Shown here: positions 21,991 through 64,000 of the stretch, piece by piece
Layout: each line of letters opens with the position of its first letter
Position numbering within the stretch: position 1 is the first letter of the stretch
DNA from: Hyperoplus lanceolatus
Lineage: Eukaryota > Chordata > Actinopteri > Uranoscopiformes > Ammodytidae
Reading direction: 5' to 3'
Length of the DNA: 64,000 nt
NCBI GenBank assembly: GCA_026929865.2
Contig: CM049402.1
Location: forward strand, 35,231,726-35,295,725
Notes under the pieces: model-generated
What the model was told of the DNA's origin: nothing
What the model saw: the letters and a program-made list of their open reading frames with translations, nothing else
Database searches by the model: none
Program-made: the position numbers and the translations under genes

Positions 21991-22249
21991 ATCTTTGAAA
22001 AAAAGTGTTCATTACAATTCCTCCAATAATACTTAAATATCAAATAGTTTGAGTTTGAATTAAAAATGTTGTATCCGACGAGGTCCAGTTAGTGAGCATG
22101 CTCAGAACAACAGAGCCAGAAAGTAATCAGATTTAATCATTTAGAAGGAAGTATTTTACTAACCCTACTATTTTATTCAGATTAATTACTTTATATGGAA
22201 CGGTTTGATTAGCTTTGGTCTTGACAATTTTTTTAAAAATCTGAATATA

Positions 22250-22445
22250 AGTGTCCATGTGTGAATGTGACTGACTGCTGTATATTTGTGGTGGTCTGAG
22301 GGGCCGTGGTTGCTGAATGGCAGCCACGCTTCCATCACTGGTATGACTGTCTGTGAATGAATAGTACCTGGAACCCTGTATAGGGCTTTGAGTGCCCAGA
22401 AAAGCGCTTTATAAAACCAATCCATTATAATTATTATTATTATTC
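22250..22445 (+). mobile_element. 3' part of the ATT-tail SINE downstream of gene B
   Basis: Inverted counterpart of 13485-13680, showing the SINE predates the inverted duplication. Confidence 0.62.
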
Positions 22446-22610
22446 ATGTAAACCCGTCTAGTGATTATATCTGGTTACATTGATCAACGTTGATTTTCTG
22501 TTAATGATTAAAATGAAAAAAGTAAAAAGCTGCGACGTCATCTTCTGCTCCTCAAAACCCTGAAGACACAAACAGAGAAAAACATTTATCGATCAGAACA
22601 TTAAGACCAT

Positions 22611-22958
22611 GGCTGTGTTCCAATCCCCGTACTCTGTTATTTAGTTTGGTAGAAAAAAGATTTAGGATGTCCCGATTCTTTTGGCCAGATTTAGGATGGT
22701 TAGAAATACCCTGATGTCTACTAGATCCGGACGAGATTTTTAGTGTTAAAAATCAGCATCCTATTTGGCCGATTCTGACCCACAATCCAGTGCGCACCAT
22801 AAGTGATGTCACATCAACGGAGCCCCAGTATGAAAACAAACAGGGATGAGACGGATATAAAAGCAAGGAGAAGATCAAGGCGCCATGTTATGATGAAATA
22901 AACAAGTAAAAGTATGTCCCACTTGTGGCATAAAGAGTATGAGATTTGGAACGCAGGG
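22611..22958. mobile_element. MITE in last intron of gene B
   Basis: Inverted counterpart of 12963-13309 (GGCTGTGTTCCAATCC ... ATTTGGAACGCAGG). A decayed relative lies at 48376-48560 in gene C. Confidence 0.6.
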
Positions 22959-23006
22959 CTTGTTTCAATGAAGAACAGATTTGTTTTAATAACAGAAAAT
23001 ACTCAC

Positions 23007-23050
23007 AGCTGATTGGTCCGACAGCAGCAGCAGGCTGATTGGAGGAGGCC

Positions 23051-23061
<11 letters not shown>
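23007..23061 (-). CDS. Gene B exon 8: relic ZP tail exon with TAG
   Basis: Acceptor CTGTTTTCAG, donor GTGAGT. In the ancestral frame it still encodes a VGPIS-type hydrophobic patch, but it is entered in the SRCR phase and stops at TAG (23051-23053) after Glu-Leu-Gly. Length is 55 nt versus 73 nt in gene C. Confidence 0.5.
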
Positions 23062-40719
<17,658 letters not shown>

Positions 40720-40764
40720 GTCGGCGGTCGCTGCAGTCAGTCTGAGATGGGAAGGAGTTTACCT

Positions 40765-40771
40765 CTTATAT
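40765..40771 (-). promoter_or_regulatory. TATA-like box of gene B
   Basis: ATATAAG on the minus strand, about 46 bp upstream of the ATG at 40719, inside sequence conserved with the gene A promoter. Confidence 0.42.
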
Positions 40772-42044
40772 TGATCACTGGGTGTGTCTCAACTCAATGC
40801 CTGTAACATGTAGCGCACGTCAGGCCTGCCCACTCAATTGGCTGAGCCCCTGAAAACCTGTTTGTAGACTCAGGAAAATTACAGAGTAACTAGCCTGTCC
40901 TGTTTACAAGGATGTAGAAGAACTACAAAAGGTACCCAACCTGTTTTTTCATGGGGTCCAAATACTTTTCACAACTACACCCAGCCACAAGTAGCAGGTA
41001 GGCCTAGATGTGTTTTCCGTGAGCAGGAACGACTCAGGAAATATAATCCAGCCAAAACTGTTTAATATCAAAACTATTAGCCGATTTAGCTATCGGCACT
41101 GGCAACGCACGTGGACATGTTTTTTTCTTTCTCATTTCCTGTAAGCGTTGGATCTCATGATGTTTTTCAAGTTAATTCAAAGAGTTCTTCATACTTGAGG
41201 ATTGGTATCTGGGCTGGGCCCCTGAAGACCTCCAGTCAATGCCCCTATATAGAGTTGGCCTATGGTTGGTTGCAACATTTAGGCTTAGTTCATTCTGCTC
41301 TCATCACTGCAAAATGACTAAAAACATTACTGAAATTATTACAAAACAGTTCTTAATCTTTGAACATAAATCTGTTCCTTCAGTTATTTCCAACTTCTTT
41401 GTGCCTTGTGTCTTTCTTTGCATTAAGAACTTTTTAAGGTCTATTTAAATTTAATTTTTTTAGAAACAATACAGAAAGCAGGACCTTGGTTGTTACAATG
41501 ATTAAAACAGGATGATGCTGCTCGTCAGCTTCATTGTGGTATGACCCGGCTGGCTGGTCGATTGGCCAGGTTTGTGAAAAACTGGTCAGACCTGGCTGGT
41601 CGTGTCAACCTGAAGACTTATGTCAAAGAATGTAGAATAACTACAAAAGGTACCCAACCTGTTTTTTCATGGGGTCCAAATACTTTTCACAACCACACCC
41701 AGACACAAGTAGCAGGTACATGTGGAACGACTCAGGAAATATAATCCAGACAAAACTGTTTCATATCAAAACCCAATCTTGTCACCATTTGGCACACAAA
41801 GGGTTCATAGGATGGATTATGTTTGAAACAGTTACACTCCGCTGTGCTCAATCTGAAACATTTTGAACAATTCTGCTTTTCAGTAATCAACTGTAAAGGT
41901 TTCATGATGATTTCTATAAGATAAAAAATTACGTCATTCACATTCAGTGTCTCATGCATTTTAATGTTGTGATGTTTTCTATTTCCTCCTTTGCGTGTGT
42001 GCAATTCATTTTAATGAACAAACTAACAACTGTTAACCACTACT

Positions 42045-42123
42045 GCTGTGTCTGTCTGTCTGTCTGTCTGTGTGTCTGTCTGTCTGTGTGCGTGTGCATG
42101 TGCTTGTGCGTATGTGTGTGTGC

Positions 42124-42157
<34 letters not shown>

Positions 42158-42167
42158 GTGCATGTGC

Positions 42168-42240
<73 letters not shown>
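42045..42240. repeat. Compound TG / TCTG microsatellite
   Basis: TCTGTCTGTCTG blocks and a long GT tract; inverted counterpart of 720-880, expanded. Confidence 0.88.
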
Positions 42241-42242
<2 letters not shown>

Positions 42243-43078
42243 GCGCTGTCCTGGTGAAATACTCATGATTACTAAATCACATGAAATTGATATTTTAAAG
42301 CTATAGAGCATAGCTTTTTCATATGAATGAACGTCGGTTACATTACAAGCCATCGCCAAACGAGTTGACTCAAAGTTGATTAAGCCTATGATCAGCTCCA
42401 CAAAACTCTCTCTGTATTTCTCAGTGTGGCAGCGTTTACAAACTGGTGTCCCCCTAATCTCTCTCCTCTCTCCCTGTGACCTTCAAATCCCCTGTAACAT
42501 GCTTTATTTCTGGGTGAATATTCATGATTGCTAACTCTCCTCCAGTTCACAGATAGGCTCCACAATGAGGCAGCAAGTTGTATTGTACTTGTAGGAGACT
42601 GTATTTATTTAAAGAAGTGATTCACATAAACTAAGTAGGCACATTTCCACGGTAAAATAATAATACTGCGGCTTCTTGCTCCGATAACTTGGAGAGAGAA
42701 AAAAAGTCAACTTCCCTGCAGACGCTCTGACTGACTGATGTCCCCGCCCCACAATGACAACGACTGGTTACCATCTGTCACTCATAGTCAGTCACCTGTT
42801 TTTCATACACAAAAAGTCAGCACAGAGGGTTTTACATTATAAAATCATAGCCATGACCCCCCCCCTCCCATTCACATCTCAAACAGAGCAATACATTGCA
42901 GTTTGCTCAATAAATGTTGTTAAAATCTGTGCAGTTGAAGTTGCATAGTCAACCTTTAATATCTTGACATTCAAATCTTTAATGTAGTTAATAACAATTG
43001 TGTTTTGGTGGAGACAGGGGAACTGGAGGATTGAGGAGACGGTGGGGTCATGACCTCATTGTGAAAAGCAGCAAGTCC

Positions 43079-43415
43079 TCTCTCTCCCTCCTCCTCTCTC
43101 TCTCTCTCTCTATCCCCCTCTTTCTCCCTCTCTCTCCCCTCTCTCTCTCTCTCTGTCTATCCCTCTCTCTCTGTCTCCCTCTACTATCTCTCTGTCTATC
43201 CCTCTATCTCCCCTCTCTCTCTCTCTGTTTATCCCTCTGTCTCTGTCTCTCTCTCTCCCTTTCTCTCTCTATCTATCCCTCTATCCCCCTCTCTCTCTCT
43301 CTCCCCCATCTCTCTCTCTCTGTCTATCCCTCTCTCTGTCTCCTCTCTCTCTCTCTCTATCTCTCTCTCTCTGTCTATCCCTCTCTCTCTCTCTCTGTCT
43401 CTGTCTCTGTCTCAC
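43079..43415. repeat. CT-rich degenerate low-complexity tract
   Basis: TCTCTC with CCCTCTAT and TGTC variants over about 340 bp. Confidence 0.85.
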
Positions 43416-43472
43416 CTTGACCTCATTGTGACACTAGAATGTGTGGTGGTGTGTTTACATGCACAGCTCCCC

Positions 43473-43475
<3 letters not shown>

Positions 43476-43522
<47 letters not shown>

Positions 43523-43533
43523 TGTGTGCGTGC

Positions 43534-43625
<92 letters not shown>

Positions 43626-43630
43626 TGCGT
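43476..43630. repeat. GT microsatellite cluster
   Basis: Three GT tracts separated by GCGTGCTTG and GCG; just outside the right arm. Confidence 0.88.
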
Positions 43631-43901
43631 GCAACTTTCTCACACATTAGAGGGTACTTTTTTTTTAATGCCCTGTTGGTATTGGGCCAAAACCAATGAA
43701 ATATAATCTTTTTGGAGAACTTCCTTGAAGATTCAACACAACCACACACACACAAGCAGAGTTTTTTGAAGTGTGTGTGTGACATTATATTTCACAAATA
43801 CAGTTTTCCTTCAAAAAGCTCCGGTTTTAGGGTTAGGGTAATGGTAAGAAATAGAGCCTTGCAGCCTATACATACAGGTCCTTCTCATATAATTAGCATA
43901 T

Positions 43902-45145
43902 TGTGACAGCTCCTGCCCTCTTGATTGGAAGGTTGCCAGGAGCTAATTTTAATTGCGTACACCCCTCTGGCTATCTCTGCAGCTATATAGCTGGAGCTAT
44001 CACCACATGCTCTCTCTCCCTGCCTCTGGTTGGTTTGGTTTGTTAGCTTTGGATTTGATTTGATTTGCTTAGTTAGTTTTGCTTTACACATACACTACAT
44101 GCTTCACCCACACAGACACCGCACCCATTACTGATTACTGATATTCATGCACCATTTGTAGGTTACTTTATACTTTGTTCCAATAAAGTATTGTTTGGTT
44201 AAATTAATGATCTTGTGTGGTTTCCTCCTTTCCTTCCCTGGAGCCGGGGTGTGACATGGGGGCTCGTCAATAAGTGGTTGGATTAAGTAGTTGAACAGGT
44301 TGGAGGAATATCACATAGGACAGGTTAGTAGTTGGTTTGGGAGCAGGTTCTTTTCATAGTGGGTAGTCGGCTGAGGCTAGGCTAACAGAGTTGATTGTCT
44401 GGTGAGCACATGTCTGGATTTGAACTTTCCCTGTTAGCTTCAGTTGCGTTGCCCCTTTGGGTTGCGTGAATTTTTTTTTTGTTGTTTTTCCCTTTTGGTA
44501 GTGCTGTGGGGCGTGGTTAGTGTCAATTGTTCAATGTCAATTGTCTCGGGGGCACATCCGAAGGATCTTGGGGGTTGTCTGCTTGCAGGTCGCCTTTCAA
44601 ACCGGCTGGTTTACAGTGCATAAATACCCACCGCAAGCTGCATGAACACTAGGGTCGAGATTATTCAGGTTTGGATAGGCAGTTAGTGGGGAAGTTCTAA
44701 TTCTATTTGCATACCAGTGATCAAAGCTGTTTTGGCATGGCTGCTGTGGTAGAAGCGTTTATTCAGTCTCCTTCTGAGACCTTGCTGGACAGCTGTACAA
44801 AGGAACAACTGTTGAAAATTGCCGGTCATTTCGGAATTGAAATTGCAGCCACACGTCTGAAGGACACAATCAAACGTATCCTGAAGGCGACTTTGATGGA
44901 AGAAGGGGTTTTGGCTTCTGATGAAGGTAAGGGTTTACCAAGTACAGTGGTTTCACCAGGGGGGAGTCTCACCTTTGATCAACAAAAGGAACTGATGTTA
45001 ATACAAATGGAACATGACAAAATAAAAATAGATAAAGAGTTGGCGCTTGAAGCAATGAAACAAAAAACAGAGCAGGCAAAACTGGACATTGAACAATACA
45101 AACTAGATCTAGTTAGAGAAGGTAAGATGGCAGGAACTGATATAA
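43902..45145 (+). mobile_element. Truncated LTR retrotransposon: 5' LTR, PBS and gag start
   Basis: The LTR runs 43902-44256 (TGTGACAGC...GGTGTGACA) with a TATA-like CTATATAG and an AATAAA signal. It is followed by TGGGGGCTCGTC, the start of a primer site complementary to tRNA-Pro. A gag-like ORF begins at 44707. Everything after about 45145 is lost; flanking Tc1-like sequence (ending AGCATATTGTGA before, resuming ATTATTTTCCATAATG after) shows it is nested. Confidence 0.6.
44737..45145 (+). pseudogene. gag-like N-terminal fragment of an LTR retrotransposon
   Basis: From MAAVVEAFIQSPSETLLDSC it has an N-terminal helical domain, CTKEQLLKIAGHFGIEI, then a charged coiled coil (QMEHDKIKIDKELALEAM). 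This layout is common in gag-like proteins of fish LTR elements. No capsid, zinc knuckle or pol follows; the frame runs out into Tc1-like sequence and ends at 45195. Confidence 0.5.
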
Positions 45146-45185
45146 AGTTGATTATTTTCCATAATGTAATGATAATAATTGAACT

Positions 45186-45700
45186 TTGGAGTTAATCAGG
45201 GGCAAGAAATGGAAGGTTTTAGACTGGCCAAGTCAATCTCCAGACTTAAACGCTATAGAGCATGCATGTTACCTGCTAAAGAGGAGACCGAAGGGAGTAA
45301 CCCCCCAAAACAAACAGCAACTGAATGAGGCTGCGGTGAAAGCCTGGAAAAGCATCACAAAAGAAGAATGCAAACGTTTTGTGATGTCAATGGGTCACAG
45401 GATTGATGCAGTTATTGCAAGCAAAGTATTTGCGACAAAATATTACGGTTTATTCACTTTAATTTATTTAAAGTCTATCTATTCCAATACTTCTGCTTCC
45501 CTAAAAATGTGGTGTTCCTTTTCAAATAATGATATCTTCTCAGTTGTGTATCAGATCCAGATGTGAATACCTTGAAATGAAAGCTGAAATGTTGAGCTAT
45601 TGTCTCATATTCATCTTTTGGTGTCAAACCCAAATGTTTCCAGTCTACAGCAAAAATAAAGGAATTGGCCTCACTGTTCCAATACTATTGGAGGGGACTG
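45186..45700 (+). mobile_element. 3' half of a Tc1-like transposon with transposase C-terminus
   Basis: Encodes VLDWPSQSPDLNAIEHACYLL, the region of the last catalytic acidic residue of Tc1 transposases, then KAWKSITKEECKRFVMSM. It ends with a terminus (...GGAGGGGACTG) followed by TA at 45701. The 5' part is missing, replaced by an LTR-element fragment. Confidence 0.75.
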
Positions 45701-45889
45701 TATCTCCTTATCCACTTTAGCCTATTTCTCTGCGATTTGTTTTGCTTTTTGGTCCACAACTCCCAAACAGAACATCCCACATTCGAAAACTTTACGTCCC
45801 CGGATTCTATAACATGAGCTGCCAGCGTTGTGGTCGACGACGCTCGGGTCCCGAGTTGCGTTAGAGGCTTGGCCCCCGTTCATAACTGT

Positions 45890-47085
45890 TTGCAGTTCTA
45901 GTTAAGATTGTTGACCAAAATATCTCAAGGTAAACAAAGGTTGATATGTTTTCCTTTTCTATATGGTTGCTAGAGTCATCCAGGCCTTTGAGAATTATCA
46001 ATATGTAGGTATTCCTGCTTAATAAAATGGAAAACCTAACATTTGTTGTAGAGCCACAAGCATGGCATCAACAGAAAGTTCTCAATGAGCTTTGAAAGTG
46101 CCATCTAGGAGGCATTATCATGGAGCCAAGTCCTTAGTAAAAGGTTGTGACATGGGAAGTGGTGTGTTAAAGCACCCAATGACCTGCATGTGAAAGTGCT
46201 CTCACTGTCCCCCCTCATCAAATACTTCAGGCGTTGGGGAGGGAAATCTTAATTCTGCATTTTCTGGATTCCAACATGTAATCTATGTTAAACAGGTGGT
46301 TCCAAGTTATTTTGGGGCCTTCCTGGGGGTGGGTCAGTGGGACTACAATTGACAACCGTCATCAGTAAGACGGCAGGTTTCAAGCAGAATTGGTTACACA
46401 TCTCTACCCCATTGTTTGGCCAAATCGTCCCCAAAACGACTGTGTGATGATGGCAAATTGAACTTTTGACATGATTAATTTGGAAGCAAATAACTTAGGA
46501 ACGCAAAAAGGGAGGGAGACAGGGGGAGCTTACCCTGAAAGGCCTCAAAGAGCTTTATTACATATCCCAAATTCAAAATCGTATCTGGAATGTTTTTTTT
46601 TTGACCCCAGATAGATTTTTGACTTTGGCGAGGCCTCTGGGAATGGTCTACGTTGAGGCCACGCTGCTTATTCAGATGTAAAAAGTCAACTTGGTCAGAT
46701 ATGGTCGTAGAGCCACGAGCAAGGCATCACAGAAAGGTCTTGAGGAGCTGAGCATCATATGATAACATTTTATCGTGAGCATCTGAAGATATTGTGGGTA
46801 ATGTTTGATGTCAATTTTGCAAAAAATTGTGGGACCCCAAATGAAATTATACGGGCTCCTATGACAAAGTATGACTTGAGTGAATCTGTGGATATTACGT
46901 TTTTGACAGTTGGATGTTCGGTGTGGGAGTTAGAGGCAAATACGTTTCCTAATTTATGCACCTTGATTGTTGCGCCACCTATGGACTATGGGGAAAAAAA
47001 TTATAAAGATCTAAAAATCAATAGGGTTCCTTGCACAGTAGAGCTCGGGAACCGCGTTGCTCTGCATAACACATAAATACACACG
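45890..47085 (+). repeat. Noncoding repeat ending GGGAACCGCGTTGCTCTGCA
   Basis: Two diverged units with GTAGAGCCAC(A/G)AGCA(A/T)GGCATCA (46050 and 46710) and an end shared with 21405-21460. Reads like a decayed interspersed repeat; no gene recognised. Confidence 0.5.
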
Positions 47086-47247
47086 TGCAAAATACAAAAG
47101 AAAAAAGTTTTGACTCGGGTACAAAACAGACTCAATGGAACGTGCAATATATATATATATTTCATTTGTTTAATCATCACAAAAATAATCAGCTTAAAGT
47201 TTTGCTGATTACACACTGTTTATACGAATGATGGATTAGTTAACATG

Positions 47248-47248
<1 letters not shown>

Positions 47249-47314
<66 letters not shown>

Positions 47315-47318
47315 TGTG
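47249..47318. repeat. GT microsatellite
   Basis: GT units at the left edge of the gene C arm. Confidence 0.88.
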
Positions 47319-47479
47319 AGAGTGAGAATAATAGTATACAATCACAAAGGAATACACACTGTTTATAAGGATTGATTGATTAATAACATGGATAATATTT
47401 CAGTTTGCAGATTCCAACTTTACTGTTTACATGGACGTTTAATACAATGAATGGATCAGATGTTAAAATGCCCAAAGTG

Positions 47480-47592
47480 GAGGGCTCCGATGGTGTAGTG
47501 GATAGAGCGTGTACCATATCGGCTCCGGCCTTCGCTGCAGTGGTCGTGGGTTCAAATCCGACCCGTGGACCTTTACTGCATGTCATCCCCCC

Positions 47593-47626
<34 letters not shown>

Positions 47627-47700
47627 GTCTCTGTCTCTGTCTGTCTCCCCATTTCAACTCTGTACTGTCTAATAAAGCTTGAAAATGACAAAAAGAAATA
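47480..47700 (+). mobile_element. tRNA-derived SINE (gene C downstream flank)
   Basis: Same family and same relative position as 21814-21990 (GTAGTGGATAGAGCG, GGTTCAAATCC) with an expanded CT stretch. Inherited through the B/C duplication. Confidence 0.68.
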
Positions 47701-48320
47701 TCTAAAAAGAGGCTGGTTGCAGGGTTAGTATACTGTAGGTGGTAGTCTTTCAAATATTATAAGTAGTTAAAAATATATGGCAAATTTTTTGAATTTTTTT
47801 TCTCCATACAATTATCGTGAAAAAAATGTATATTGCAGTGTGTAGGATTTTGCGGCACACGTTTTTAAGTTCATTTTGTGGGAGAAAAGAGTCTGCCTTT
47901 CGTAGATACACCAGCCCTGCTTTCCAAATCACATACCTTTTCTTTTTACTACACTACATACTAAAGTACAGAAGAGTTTTAGTACTGTCTAATAAAGCTT
48001 GAAAATGCCAAAAAATAATCTTTAAATGGCTTTGACTCATTTACATAGAACTATTTTTCTTTTGATCGGTTCATAAAAAGGTTTAAGTCACCGCTCTGCA
48101 ACCCAATGAAATCTCGTTCTCTTTTTTCCTTTCTATTAAAAAAAAGACTTTGTGTGTAACGGTTTGATCTGGTTTGGTTCTGACTAAACGTTTTTAATCT
48201 GAATATAAATGTCCATGTAAACCCGTCTAGTGATTATATCTGGTTACATTGATCAGCGTTGATTTTCTGTTAGTGATTAAAATGAAAAAAGTAAAAAGCT
48301 GCGACGTCGTCTTCTGCACC

Positions 48321-62928
<14,608 letters not shown>

Positions 62929-63016
62929 GTCGGCGGTCGCTGCAGTCAGTCCGGAGTATACCTGTCTGTCTGTTTACCTGTGGCACCGGTGGTACCTATG
63001 AGCTGAGACAGCCACT

Positions 63017-63023
63017 CTTATAT
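63017..63023 (-). promoter_or_regulatory. TATA-like box of gene C
   Basis: ATATAAG on the minus strand, about 90 bp upstream of the ATG at 62928; the spacing is longer than in A and B because of a short insert before the ATG. Confidence 0.4.
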
Positions 63024-63384
63024 TGATCAGTGGGTGTGTCTCAACTTAATGCTGGTAACACGTAACGCACGTAGAGATACTGGCACTTATTCAATGTGCG
63101 TGACTTGCTGGTTGAAAACATTTGCTATGATTTATGACTATAATGATTGTTCTACTTTGACACTGAAGGCCACTGTGTTCTCACACACACTGATGCTGTT
63201 GGCCTTGACCCAAAGTAAACGGAAGAGATTTGTTTTTGTCTCACCATGTGACTTCTCGTAAAGTGTATCTTGTTATGATAAACCAACCAAGCAGGTACTT
63301 CCTCCTACATTCTCTTGGGAAACATTAGACCGTCAGTTATGATAATCTAGTTTTTCTCCACTAACTTAAATCTCTAATGGCCTA

Positions 63385-63480
63385 GAGAAAAGATGGCCGA
63401 CCAATAACCATGAGGACTCTGGTTCGATCCCCGGCACCGGACAGGAGGGTGCTCCAGCAGTGGTGGAATGCATGGGATCG
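63385..63480 (+). mobile_element. 5' fragment of a tRNA-derived SINE
   Basis: CTAGAGAAAAGATGGCCGAC ... GGTTCGATCCCCGGCACCGG; truncated after about 95 bp. Confidence 0.55.
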
Positions 63481-64000
63481 CTGTTCCCTGCGAAGCCCCC
63501 ACCCCACCCCACCCCTAATTACATAGACATACAGAAAGCAAATGCATCCCAACCCCCAATTTTTAGGAAATTGTTGCATAGTAACCTTTTCAGGGCTCCA
63601 GACTAACATTTTCTACTAGGAGCACTAGTTTCCCTAACTCAGAAAATCTAGGGGCACACCTTAAATGGACCTGCGATGCATCTATTACATTTTTCGGCCA
63701 ACTGATATTGTATTGCCAGCATGTTTTGGACCACACTGACAACAGATGATACAGTTCATTGTGTTTTTGATTTTGCCGTGCCATGTGAAATCCTTCAGAC
63801 ATTCCTTTAGGAAAAGGAATTTTGACCCATTTTCACCACAACCCCTTCTACACCTGAGCCCTGTGATTTTTCCTTCTCTATCTCTGCTGACTCCTGAATT
63901 ACTGCTGAATTAACTAGTAGTAGCTAGATGACATAATCAACTAATTTGCATAATATGCAATTCTGAAAGAGGCTAAATGAATAGAAAATGCTGACCAGGT
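63480..64000. other. Right-edge flank without recognised content
   Basis: A short C-rich CCCCACCCC tract at 63500-63515, otherwise ordinary sequence. No ORF or repeat identified. Confidence 0.5.

Noticed and set aside
42033-42401. Long open frames of alternating Cys-Val or His-Thr, for example here and at 614-892, 19298-19510 and 43423-43785
   Set aside because: They are translations of TG/CA microsatellites with no start context, splice structure or family similarity.
43009-43420. Ser/Leu-rich 140-residue frame
   Set aside because: Encoded by a degenerate CT-rich low-complexity tract.
46759-47076. Possible 105-residue protein
   Set aside because: The region is a decayed interspersed repeat with a 3' end shared at 21405-21460; no domain or splice support.

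Overview
The window looks like nuclear DNA of a bony fish, probably a percomorph teleost. The evidence is spliced metazoan genes with canonical GT/AG introns, very long CA/TG and CT microsatellites, many tRNA-headed SINE copies, Tc1-like and hAT-like DNA elements, TTAA-flanked elements, a jockey/CR1-group LINE, and LTR-element remnants. All calls are by eye; no alignment or database search was run.

The real protein-coding content is one small gene family in three copies, reconstructed exon by exon from splice sites and codon phase. Every copy starts with the same 14-codon signal-peptide exon (MTPAFIILLC...). Copy A (+, 3439-12869) encodes signal peptide, uromodulin/GP2-type D8C domain, a short Cys-rich exon and three group-B SRCR domains. 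Copy B (-, 40719-23051) encodes signal peptide, D8C, the Cys-rich exon, two 36-nt Thr/Ser/Pro linker micro-exons and two SRCR domains. Copy C (-, 62928-48321) encodes signal peptide, one SRCR domain, one linker and a complete zona pellucida (ZP) domain with an R-X-X-R cleavage site and a terminal hydrophobic patch. A and B have lost the ZP exons but keep the last two tiny tail exons. C has lost D8C by fusion of the D8C exon start onto the SRCR exon. The locus therefore looks like an ancestral D8C-SRCR-ZP protein (UMOD/GP2/DMBT1-like) whose domains have been shared out among duplicates. All three products should be secreted, with no membrane anchor visible.

Layout: 1-3438, upstream flank of A, with microsatellites. 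3439-13367, gene A. 13400-16510, downstream flank of A, with several DNA elements. 16510-21660, a microsatellite-rich spacer. 21660-42905, an inverted copy of the A arm carrying gene B, enlarged by a nearly intact LINE (31456-35810), a fold-back Tc1 element (28701-30309) and several MITEs. 42905-47400, microsatellites and broken LTR/Tc1 elements. 47400-63070, the C arm in the same orientation as B. 63070-64000, flank with one SINE fragment. A and B are convergent arms of a large imperfect palindrome; B and C are in tandem.

A recurrent DNA element with termini TAGGGGAGAACGGGG... sits 15-16 bp after nearly every SRCR splice donor. It appears to have been duplicated with the exons and to have served as a recombination substrate.
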